Shown here: positions 50,991-58,350 of the stretch, in pieces | Numbering within the stretch: the stretch's first letter is position 1 | Layout: each line of letters begins with the position of its first letter | Assembly (NCBI GenBank): GCA_030604885.1 | Contig: JAUVUZ010000001.1 | Location: forward strand, 1-64,000 | Reading direction: 5' to 3' | DNA from: Alphaproteobacteria bacterium | GTDB lineage: Bacteria > Pseudomonadota > Alphaproteobacteria > Rhodospirillales > Rhodospirillaceae | DNA: 64,000 bases | The notes under the pieces: model-generated | The model's input: only the letters and a program-made list of their open reading frames with translations | Database searches by the model: none | What the model was told of the DNA's origin: nothing | Program-made: the position numbers and the translations under genes

Positions 50991-51524
50991 ATGACGATGC
51001 AGAACGACATCTCTCCCGACGTCATCGAGGCCGCGGTCAAGCGCGTGCTCTCGACCTTGAACGGCAACGGCGCGGCTCCGGCCGCGTCGGCGCCCGCCGC
51101 CTCCGGCGGCAGGCTCGACGCCAAGAAGGACTACCCGCTCGCGGCCAAGCGCCCCGACCTGGTGAAATCGGCCACCGGCCTGCCGATCGCCGAGATCACC
51201 GTCGACAAGGTGATGGCGGGCAAGCTCAGCTTCGACGACATCCGCATCCGCCCCGAGACCCTCGAATACCAGGCGCAGATCGCGGAAAGCGGCGGGCGTC
51301 CGCACGTCGCCTCCAACCTTCGGCGCGCCGCCGAGCTGACCCGCATTCCGGATGCCCGGGTGCTGGAAATGTACGTGGCGCTCCGTCCCTACCGCTCCAC
51401 CAAGGCCGAGCTGCTGGCGATGGCCGACGAGCTCGAAAGCAAATACCAGGCGAAGATCTGCGGCAAGTTTGTGCGCGAGGCCGCCGCGATCTACGAGCAG
51501 CGCGGCCGTCTCAAGGAGTCCTGA
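50991..51524 (+). CDS. pduE: Diol dehydratase small subunit
   Basis: 177 aa. N-terminal helix DISPDVIEAAVKRVLSTL followed by an Ala/Pro linker is encapsulation-peptide-like. The body has DYPLAAKRPDLVKSATGLP, ITVDKVMAGKLSFDDIRI and RIPDARVLEMYVALRPYRST. It completes the dehydratase. The alternative start is ATG 50997. Confidence 0.95.
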   Translation: MTMQNDISPDVIEAAVKRVLSTLNGNGAAPAASAPAASGGRLDAKKDYPLAAKRPDLVKSATGLPIAEITVDKVMAGKLSFDDIRIRPETLEYQAQIAESGGRPHVASNLRRAAELTRIPDARVLEMYVALRPYRSTKAELLAMADELESKYQAKICGKFVREAAAIYEQRGRLKES

Positions 51525-51563
51525 GGCCCGCCCGAGCCAACCTGGAACCAGTGGAGTGAAGCG

Positions 51564-53396
51564 ATGATCACGGTGGCCGGCGTGGACGTTGGCAACAACA
51601 CGACCGAGGTGGCGATTGCGCGCATCCGCGGTCGTGGCGACGTGGAGTTCCTGTCGAGCGCGATGGTGCGCACGGTGGGGATCAAGGGAACGGTCAGGAA
51701 TGCCGTCGGCATCATCGACGCCATCGACCGCGCCCTCGCTCCCACCGGCGTCGCGCGCAAGGACCTGCACGTGGTGCTGCTCAACGAAGCCACGCCGGTG
51801 ATCGGCGACATCGCCATGGAAACGATCACCGAAACCGTGATCACCGAAAGCGCGATGATCGGCCACAACCCGGCCACGCCCGGCGGGCAGGGCCTGGAGC
51901 ACGGCCGCACCATCGCGATTTCCGCGCTCGACGGCCAAACCCCATCGGGCGGTCCGTTCATCGTCGTCGTCCCCGGCGAGGTGAGCTTCGACGACGCGGC
52001 GCGGATCGTCAACGCGGCGCACGCGCGGGGCGTGCCGGTGGTCGGCGCGATCGTGCAGAAGGACGACGGCGTCCTCATCAACAACCGTCTCGAACGGCCG
52101 ATGCCGATCGTCGACGAGGTGCGGCACATCGACCGGGTGCCCCTCGGCATGCCCGCGGCGCTCGAAGTGGCGCCGCCCGGCCGCACCATCGAGCGGCTCT
52201 CCAACCCCTACGACATCGCCACCCTGTTCGGCCTCGACCCGGAGGAGACGCGGCGCAGCGTGCCGCTCGCCCGGGCGCTGATGGGCACCCGCAGCGCGGT
52301 GGTGATCAAGACCCCGGCGGGCGACATCGAGGAGCGCCGCATTCCGGCGGGCAAGATCATCCTGCTCGGCCACGGCGGCCGCCGCGTCGAGGTGCCGGTG
52401 GACGAAGGCGCCGACAAGATCATGGAGACGGTGCAGAGCGTCTATCCCCTCGAGGAGGTGCAGGCGGAGCCGGGCACCAACGTCGGCGGCATGTTCGAGC
52501 AGGTGCGCCAGGTGATGGCCGACCTCACCGAGCAGCCGGTCACCTCGGTGCGGGTGCAGGACATCCTGGCGGTGGACACCTTCAAGCCGCAGCAGATCCT
52601 GGGGTCGCTCGCGGGGGAATACGCCCTCGGCAACGCCGTCGGCCTCGCCGCCATGGTCAGCACCCAAAAGCTGCCGATGCTGCGCCTCGCCCGCAAGCTC
52701 GAGGAGGAGATCGGCGTGCCGGTGCAGGTGGGCGGCGTCGAGGCGGACATGGCGATCCGCGGCGCCATGACCACCCCCGGCACCCGCGCGCCGATGGCGA
52801 TCGTCGACGTCGGCGGCGGCTCCACCGACGCCTCGGTGATCAACGAGGCGATGGAGATCAAGAGCACCCATCAGGCGGGCGCGGGCGACATGTGCACCCT
52901 GCTCATCAACACCGAGCTGGGCCTCGACGACATGGAGCTGGCCGAGGCGGTGAAGAAGTATCCCCTCGCCAAGGTCGAATCCCTGTTCCACATGCGCCAC
53001 GAGAACGGCTCGGTGCAGTTCTTCCACGAGCCGCTCGACCCGCGCCTCTACGGCCGCATCGTCGTGCTCTCGCCGGAGGGGTGGAAGCCCATCGCCACCA
53101 AGGAGCTGATGGGCAAGATCGTCTCGGTGCGCCAGGGGGCGAAGCGCAAGGTGTTCGTGCGCAACGCGCTGCGGGCGCTGGAGCGGGTCGCTCCGGCGCA
53201 GAACGTCCGGCTCATCCACTTCGTCGTGCTGGTGGGCGGTTCGGGCCTCGATTTCGAGATCCCGAAAATGATTTCCGACGCGCTGATGGACTACGGCGTG
53301 GTCACCGGCCGGGCCAACGTGCGCGGGTCCGAGGGGCCGCGCAACGCGGTGGCCACCGGCCTCGTGCTCGCCTACGCGCAGCATCACGGGGGCTAG
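51564..53396 (+). CDS. pduG: Diol dehydratase reactivase large subunit
   Basis: 610 aa, same length as Salmonella PduG. Actin/Hsp70-like ATPase: AGVDVGNNTTEVAIARI, MAIVDVGGGSTDASVIN and VVLVGGSGLDFEIPKMI. It uses ATP to expel damaged cobalamin from the dehydratase, which is prone to suicide inactivation, notably by glycerol. The stop is 4 bp before pduH. Confidence 0.96.
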   Translation: MITVAGVDVGNNTTEVAIARIRGRGDVEFLSSAMVRTVGIKGTVRNAVGIIDAIDRALAPTGVARKDLHVVLLNEATPVIGDIAMETITETVITESAMIGHNPATPGGQGLEHGRTIAISALDGQTPSGGPFIVVVPGEVSFDDAARIVNAAHARGVPVVGAIVQKDDGVLINNRLERPMPIVDEVRHIDRVPLGMPAALEVAPPGRTIERLSNPYDIATLFGLDPEETRRSVPLARALMGTRSAVVIKTPAGDIEERRIPAGKIILLGHGGRRVEVPVDEGADKIMETVQSVYPLEEVQAEPGTNVGGMFEQVRQVMADLTEQPVTSVRVQDILAVDTFKPQQILGSLAGEYALGNAVGLAAMVSTQKLPMLRLARKLEEEIGVPVQVGGVEADMAIRGAMTTPGTRAPMAIVDVGGGSTDASVINEAMEIKSTHQAGAGDMCTLLINTELGLDDMELAEAVKKYPLAKVESLFHMRHENGSVQFFHEPLDPRLYGRIVVLSPEGWKPIATKELMGKIVSVRQGAKRKVFVRNALRALERVAPAQNVRLIHFVVLVGGSGLDFEIPKMISDALMDYGVVTGRANVRGSEGPRNAVATGLVLAYAQHHGG

Positions 53397-53400
53397 GGCG

Positions 53401-53892
53401 ATGGCGGAACTCGCGCAACTCATCGAACGGCGGCCGGCGGTGGAGATCGTCGCCTTCCGCGCGCCGCAAGCCTGGCTCGACCCGCTGCTGTGGGGGATCG
53501 AGGAGGAGGAAATTCCCGCCGAGGTGCGCGCGGCGGAGACGGGCGGCGCGGCGGCCCTGGCGCACGACGCCGCCCACGTCTCGGCGCTCAACGTCGGCAT
53601 CGCCTTCGACGGCGAGGCGGGGGAGATCGCGCTGCATCACCGCGACCTCGCCGGGCGGCCGCCGCTGTTCGCCCTGTCGGGCGACGAAATCGGTTTCGAG
53701 GCGCTGATGCGCCTGGGCAAGAACGCGGCGCGGCTGGTGAAGGGCGACCCGCTGATCTTCGCCGACGACGCGGAACCGGAGCCGCCCCGCGAGCGCAAGC
53801 CGCGCCTGCCCGCGCCGCGCGACGCGGAGCGGGAATTGATCGAACGCATCGCCGGCCTGGTGCTCGACCGGCTGGCCAACACCAAGCGATAG
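53401..53892 (+). CDS. pduH: Reactivase small subunit with C-terminal tail
   Basis: 163 aa. Residues 1-120 match PduH (QAWLDPLLWGIEEEEIPAEV, SALNVGIAFDGEAGEIALHH, FEALMRLGKNAARLVKGDPL). Salmonella PduH stops near 116. Here a charged Pro linker (121-140) and an amphipathic helix RELIERIAGLVLDRL (143-157) are added. The helix looks like an encapsulation peptide, placed at the C-terminus rather than the N-terminus. It pairs with PduG. Confidence 0.88.
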   Translation: MAELAQLIERRPAVEIVAFRAPQAWLDPLLWGIEEEEIPAEVRAAETGGAAALAHDAAHVSALNVGIAFDGEAGEIALHHRDLAGRPPLFALSGDEIGFEALMRLGKNAARLVKGDPLIFADDAEPEPPRERKPRLPAPRDAERELIERIAGLVLDRLANTKR

Positions 53893-53902
53893 GGGAGGAC
53901 CC

Positions 53903-54487
53903 ATGGACATCCGCAGCCTCGGACTGATCGAAACATGGGGCAAGGTGGCCGCCGTCGAGGCCGCCGACGCGGGCGCGAAAGCCGCCAACGTGCAGGTGCT
54001 CGGCATCGCCACGGCGCGCGCGGGCCTGCTCACCGTCGGCTTCTCGGGCGACGTGGGCGCGGTGCGCGCCGCCGTCGCCGCCGCCGAGGCCGCCGCGCGG
54101 CGGGTCGGCAAGGTGGTCTCCACCCACGTGATCGCACGGCCCGATCGCCAGTTGCAGGCGATGGCCGACCAGATCGGCTTCGGCGCGGGGCGGGCAAACC
54201 CCGAACCCAAACCCGCGCCCGTTCCCGCGCCGGAGCCGACCCCCGCGCCCGTGGCGGCCGCCGCGCCGCCGCCCGCCGAACCCGATCCCGAGCCTGCGCC
54301 GCCGGAGGCGCCGCCGTCCTCACCCGTCGAGGAGGTGATCCCCACACCGGAGCCGGACGTGCAATCCCCCCAGCCGTCCCCGCCCGCTGCGCCCCCGGCG
54401 ACGCTTCCAGCCTCCGCTTCCCCGCCCGCGGCCAAGCCCGCCGCGAAGCCGAAGCCGAAGCCGGGCGGCCGCCCCCGCCGCAAGTGA
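53903..54487 (+). CDS. BMC-H shell protein with Pro/Ala-rich basic tail
   Basis: 194 aa. Residues 4-80 are a single BMC domain (LGLIETWGKVAAVEAADAGA, VGKVVSTHVIARPD). The pore loop reads TARAG, putting Arg39 beside the pore instead of KIGSG. From 97 to 194 there is a low-complexity Pro/Ala/Glu stretch, ending in a Lys/Arg-rich segment (AAKPKPKPGGRPRRK). No Cys, so it is not the Fe-S type tail of PduK. Comparable roles are the tailed proteins PduK and EutK. The tail could bind cargo, nucleic acid or the cell pole, which is inference. Confidence 0.85.
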   Translation: MDIRSLGLIETWGKVAAVEAADAGAKAANVQVLGIATARAGLLTVGFSGDVGAVRAAVAAAEAAARRVGKVVSTHVIARPDRQLQAMADQIGFGAGRANPEPKPAPVPAPEPTPAPVAAAAPPPAEPDPEPAPPEAPPSSPVEEVIPTPEPDVQSPQPSPPAAPPATLPASASPPAAKPAAKPKPKPGGRPRRK

Positions 54488-54558
54488 GGGCCGAAACCAG
54501 CAACCGCCGGGCGGCGCCCGGCTCCGAGGACGACTGAATCACATTCAAGGAGAGTGCC

Positions 54559-55176
54559 GTGGTCGAACTTCGTACCTTCTGCTACCTGGACCGCCTGCAG
54601 CCCCAGTTCGCGGCGTATCTCGGAACCAACATGCGCGGCTACCTGCCGGTGGTCGGCATGGCCGCGCAGTTCATCGAAATCGCGCCCGGGCTGATGATCA
54701 ACCGGGTGGCCGATTCCGCCCTCAAGTCGGCGTTCGTGCAGCCCGGCCTGCTGGTGGTGGAGCGCAGCTTCGGCGTGCTCGAGTTCCACTCGCGCAACCA
54801 GGCGGACGTCAAGCACGCGGGCGGCGCGGTGCTCAGCACCCTGGGCCTCAAGGAGGAGGACCGCATCGCGCCGAAGGTGCTGTCGTCGGAAATCGTCCAC
54901 AAGGTCAACGACTACCATGCCCAGGTGGTGAACGTGAACCGCCTCGCCTCGCTGCTGATCGCCGGGCAGGACATGTACGTGATGGAGGTGGAACCCGCCG
55001 CCTACATCGCGCTCGCCGCCAACGAGGCGGAGAAGAACGCCCGCGTCACCCTGGTGGACGTGCGGATCTTCGGCGCCGTCGGCCGCCTCTACCTCTCGGG
55101 CAAGGAATCCGACGTGGAACGGGCCAAGGGCGCGGCCGAGGCGGCGATCCGCTCGGTGATCGGCCGGGAGAAATGA
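54559..55176 (+). CDS. Putative tandem-BMC shell protein, EutL-like
   Basis: 205 aa from GTG 54559 behind AAGGAG. Two BMC-like halves can be traced: LMINRVADSALKSAFVQPGL with FGVLEFHSRNQADVKHAGG, and YIALAANEAEKNARVTLVDV with LYLSGKESDVERAKGAAEAA. Both match the beta-alpha pattern of BMC domains, and size fits trimeric EutL-like subunits. There is no Fe-S Cys set as in PduT. I do not know this exact family, so shell membership is inference from pattern and operon position. Confidence 0.65.
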   Translation: MVELRTFCYLDRLQPQFAAYLGTNMRGYLPVVGMAAQFIEIAPGLMINRVADSALKSAFVQPGLLVVERSFGVLEFHSRNQADVKHAGGAVLSTLGLKEEDRIAPKVLSSEIVHKVNDYHAQVVNVNRLASLLIAGQDMYVMEVEPAAYIALAANEAEKNARVTLVDVRIFGAVGRLYLSGKESDVERAKGAAEAAIRSVIGREK

Positions 55177-55253
55177 GCATGGGCGCGGCGCACACCCGCA
55201 TCGACGGGATCGACGCGGCGGCGCCGCGCAACTTTTCGCCAGGAGGATCGGGC

Positions 55254-56099
55254 GTGGTGGGCATTCATCCGGCTGCCAATTCGAGACTGAAGGCGTTCGA
55301 ACAGTCGCTCGCCCTGCGGCCGCCGCCGGAAAAGGGTATGCCCCTGTTCGCCGGGGTGGACCTCGGCACCGCCTACATCGTCACCGCGGTGGTGGACGCG
55401 GAGGGCGCGCCGGTGGCCGGCATGGTCACCCGCAGCCGCTCCAGCGTGCGCGACGGCCTGGTGTTCGACTACCTCGGCGCCACCAACCTCTTGCGCGCCC
55501 AGGTGGAGACCATCCGCCGCGCCGGATACCCGATCCGCGACGCGATGGTGTGCTTCCCGCCCGGCACCGAGGGCCGCAACGCCCGGGTGTTCGCCAACGT
55601 GCTGGAAGCCGCCGATCTGCACGTCGTCGGCCTGCTCGACGAGCCGTCCTCGGCGGCGGCGGTGCTGGAGATCGACGACGGCGCGGTGGTCGACGTGGGC
55701 GGCGGTACCACCGGCATCTCGGTGCTCGAAGGCGGCAAGGTGGTCTACACCGCCGACGAACCCACCGGCGGCACCCACCTGGACCTGGTGCTGGCGGGCA
55801 ACTTCCGCGTCTCCACCGACGAGGCGGAGCGGATGAAGACCGACCTTTCGCGCCAGAAGGAGCTGTTCCCGGTGGTGCGGCCGGTGTTCCAGAAGATCGG
55901 CGCGATCGTGCGCCGCCACCTCGCCGGGCGCTCGGTGCGCACCCTCTATCTCGTCGGCGGCACCAGCTGCTTCCCCGGCATCGCCGAGGTGGTGCGCGAG
56001 GAAACCGGCCTGCCGGTGCTGGTGCCCGACCACGCCCTGCTGGTGACGCCGCTCGGCATCGCCATGCATTGCGCCCGCGAAGCGGTGGGGAGGGGGTAG
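55254..56099 (+). CDS. eutJ: EutJ-like chaperone/reactivase ATPase
   Basis: 281 aa from GTG 55254, chosen because AGGAGG lies 7 bp upstream and the size then equals EutJ (about 278). An earlier ATG at 55173 is open but lacks a site. Hsp70-like motifs: FAGVDLGTAYIVTAVVD, FPPGTEGRNARVFANVLE, LLDEPSSAAAVLEI, VVDVGGGTTGISVLEGGKV and YLVGGTSCFPGIAEVV. EutJ belongs to ethanolamine loci and is not part of the Salmonella pdu operon, so its presence is a hybrid trait. It may fold or recycle a lumen enzyme. Confidence 0.88.
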   Translation: MVGIHPAANSRLKAFEQSLALRPPPEKGMPLFAGVDLGTAYIVTAVVDAEGAPVAGMVTRSRSSVRDGLVFDYLGATNLLRAQVETIRRAGYPIRDAMVCFPPGTEGRNARVFANVLEAADLHVVGLLDEPSSAAAVLEIDDGAVVDVGGGTTGISVLEGGKVVYTADEPTGGTHLDLVLAGNFRVSTDEAERMKTDLSRQKELFPVVRPVFQKIGAIVRRHLAGRSVRTLYLVGGTSCFPGIAEVVREETGLPVLVPDHALLVTPLGIAMHCAREAVGRG

Positions 56100-56102
56100 G
56101 CG

Positions 56103-56897
56103 ATGGGCGACGCGATCCGCGATCTGGTGCGCGAGGTTCTCCGGCGGTTGGCGCCCGGGCTGGGGGCCGACGGCGCGCGCGGCGAGGTGATCGTCGTCCT
56201 CACCGGCGCCACGGTCGGCCGCGACGAAGCGGCGGACCAGTTGATTTCGCTGATTCTCCAGGGCTTCCGCCTCAAGCTCGCGTGCTCGGAAATGGGCGCG
56301 CACCTGAACGCCGAGGCGGTGACCGGGGCGCTCGCGGGCTTCCCCCACTGGGAGGTGCTGCCGCCGCGCACCTGGCTCGGCGCCTTGGGGCGCGCCGACG
56401 CGGTGGCGGTGCCGCTGTTGAGCGTGAGCGCCCTCTCCAAGCTCGCGGCGCTGATCGCCGACGACGACGCGGGCAACCTGATGCTGCACGCGCTGTTCGC
56501 GGGCAAGCCCCTGGTGCTGGCGGCCGACGGCGTGCTGCCGGGGCCGGGCCGGGCGGCGCTCGGCTTCGGCGGCGGCAACCGCGCCCTGCTCGGCGCGGTG
56601 GAAGACCGGCTGCGGGCGGCGATCGGCTTCGGCGCGGCGGTGGTCGCGCTGGACGGCCTCGCCGCGCGGGTCGCGGCGGCGCTTCCCCTCGCCGCCGCGG
56701 TCCGTTCCGAAACGCCCGCCGCCGGGCGCGGCCGCCGCCTGTGCGCCGCCCGGGTGGTGGGCGCGGGCGAGGTGGCCGCCGCGGCGCGGGCGGGAGACGA
56801 CCTTTACTGCGACGCCACCGCCCTGGTGACGCCGCTGGCGCGGGAAGCCGCCGAACGCCACGGCGTGCGGATCGTGAAAACCCCGGCAGGAGCATGA
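56103..56897 (+). CDS. PduM-like protein with flavoprotein-like core
   Basis: 264 aa. N-terminal amphipathic helix MGDAIRDLVREVLRRLAP is like that of PduM and like encapsulation peptides. The C-terminal TALVTPLAREAAERHGVRIV also parallels PduM. The centre (TGATVGRDEAADQLISLILQ, AVPLLSVSALSKLAALIADD, LHALFAGKPLVLAADG) has the look of flavoprotein decarboxylase-like folds. PduM is needed for proper shell assembly in Salmonella and is 163 aa, so this is a larger version. Function inferred. Confidence 0.6.
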   Translation: MGDAIRDLVREVLRRLAPGLGADGARGEVIVVLTGATVGRDEAADQLISLILQGFRLKLACSEMGAHLNAEAVTGALAGFPHWEVLPPRTWLGALGRADAVAVPLLSVSALSKLAALIADDDAGNLMLHALFAGKPLVLAADGVLPGPGRAALGFGGGNRALLGAVEDRLRAAIGFGAAVVALDGLAARVAAALPLAAAVRSETPAAGRGRRLCAARVVGAGEVAAAARAGDDLYCDATALVTPLAREAAERHGVRIVKTPAGA

Positions 56898-56901
56898 CGC
56901 G

Positions 56902-57174
56902 ATGTTGATCGGACAGGTGATCGGAACCGTGGTGGCGTCGCGCAAGCACGACCGCCTGGTGGGCAGCAAGATCCAGATCGTCCAGCCCCTCAGCCCCCAT
57001 ACCCGAGAGGCCGAGGGCGGGCCGATCGTGGCGGTGGACGCGGTCGGCGCCGGGGTGGGGGAGCAGGTGCTGGTGGTGACCGGCTCGGCGGCGCGGGTGG
57101 CGGTGGACAAGCCCGACAGCCCGGTGGACGCCACCATCATCGGCATCATCGACCAGTTCGACATCGAGGAGTGA
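56902..57174 (+). CDS. pduN: BMC-P pentameric vertex protein
   Basis: 90 aa EutN/CcmL/PduN family. MLIGQVIGTVVASRKHDRL, VAVDAVGAGVGEQVLVVTGS and ATIIGIIDQFDIEE are typical. Five copies cap the twelve vertices and close the shell. It is the only vertex gene seen. Confidence 0.95.
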   Translation: MLIGQVIGTVVASRKHDRLVGSKIQIVQPLSPHTREAEGGPIVAVDAVGAGVGEQVLVVTGSAARVAVDKPDSPVDATIIGIIDQFDIEE

Positions 57175-57178
57175 GGCG

Positions 57179-57742
57179 ATGTTCGGCCGCATCTACACGC
57201 GCACCGGCGATTGCGGCGAAACCAGCCTCGGCGGCGGGCGCCGGGTCGGCAAGGACGACCTGCGGGTGCAGGTGTACGGCACCGTCGACGAGCTTCAGGC
57301 GGCGCTGGGGATGGCGCGGGCGTTCATCCGCGTGCCCCGGCTCCACGATCTGGTGTTCGTGATCCAGCAGGAGCTTTCGGTCGCCTGCGCCGAACTCGCC
57401 TCCGACGCCGAAGGACTCAAGGGCCTCAAGCGCCGCCTCGGCGACGCCGAGATCGCGCGCATGGAGGCGGACATCGACGCCCTCACCGCCGATTACGGCC
57501 TGCCCCAGGGCTTCGTCGTTCCCGGCCGCGCGCCCGACAGCGCCGCCGCCCACCTGGCGCGCACCGTGTGCCGCCGCGCCGAGCGGCTGGTGGTGCTGCT
57601 GAACCGCGAAATGCGCGTCCACGACACCCTGTGCGGCTACCTCAACCGCCTCTCCGACCTGCTGTTCGCCCTCGCCTGGGCGCTCGAGGTGCAGGGGGTG
57701 GCGGAGGACGCCGCGCGCCGGATCGCGGAGGATCGCCGATGA
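57179..57742 (+). CDS. pduO: Cob(I)alamin adenosyltransferase (PduO N-terminal type)
   Basis: 187 aa. ATP-binding N-terminus RIYTRTGDCGETSLGGGRR, VQVYGTVDELQAALGMAR and the C-terminal LVVLLNREMRVHDTLCGYLN identify the PduO-type enzyme that makes adenosylcobalamin. In Salmonella it is the first half of PduO. Here the heme-binding second half is the next, separate gene. Confidence 0.94.
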   Translation: MFGRIYTRTGDCGETSLGGGRRVGKDDLRVQVYGTVDELQAALGMARAFIRVPRLHDLVFVIQQELSVACAELASDAEGLKGLKRRLGDAEIARMEADIDALTADYGLPQGFVVPGRAPDSAAAHLARTVCRRAERLVVLLNREMRVHDTLCGYLNRLSDLLFALAWALEVQGVAEDAARRIAEDRR

Positions 57743-58308
57743 GAGCGCGTCACGCCCTTCCCGATTGCGTCGCCGAGCTCCTGGTGAGCCGCTGCCGCGC
57801 CGAGGCGGCGCGCCTCGGCGTGCCGGTGGCGGTGGCGGTGGCGGACGCCGAGGGCGGCCCGCAGTGGTTCGCCCGCATGGACGGCACCCTGCCGGTGAGC
57901 ACCGAACTGGCGATCGGCAAGGCGTACACCGCCGCGGCGATCCGCATGCCCACCGACGAACTGGGCCGCCTCGCCCAGCCGGGCGCGCCGCTCTACGGCA
58001 TCGGCAACGGCCACGGCGGCCGGATCGTGCTGTTCGGCGGCGGCCTGCCGCTGGTCCTCGACGGGCGGGTGGTGGGCGGCCTCGGCGTTTCCGGCGGGTC
58101 GGTGGCGGAGGACATCGCCATCGCCCGGCCCGCGGTGGACTTGCTGGCGGAGATGGAACGGCAGGCGAAGCGGCTCGGCAGGCTCTCGGCGGAGGTGCCG
58201 CCGGTGCTGCTGCCCAGCCTGATCGCGGCGCTGGCGGAGGCGCTGCCGAAATCGAACGAAACCCCGAGCGAGGCCCTGCTGGGCGGGGTCGCCCTGGCCT
58301 TGAGTTGA
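57739..58308 (+). CDS. PduO C-terminal domain protein (DUF336/GlcG/HbpS)
   Basis: 189 aa. VPVAVAVADAEGGPQWFARM, STELAIGKAYTAAAIRMPT and GGLPLVLDGRVVGGLGVSGG are the DUF336 signature. This domain binds heme in PduO and may help reduce cobalamin. ATG 57739 overlaps the transferase stop. Residues beyond about 140 form an extra helical tail. Confidence 0.88.
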   Translation: MRARHALPDCVAELLVSRCRAEAARLGVPVAVAVADAEGGPQWFARMDGTLPVSTELAIGKAYTAAAIRMPTDELGRLAQPGAPLYGIGNGHGGRIVLFGGGLPLVLDGRVVGGLGVSGGSVAEDIAIARPAVDLLAEMERQAKRLGRLSAEVPPVLLPSLIAALAEALPKSNETPSEALLGGVALALS

Positions 58309-58350
58309 CGAACGGCGCCCCACGCGCGGCGCAAACCATGGAGCGGTGAG

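Noticed and set aside
48642-53600. A 1652-codon open frame antisense to pduC-pduG
   Set aside because: His/Arg/Asp-rich shadow of the conserved genes opposite, caused by GC bias at third positions.
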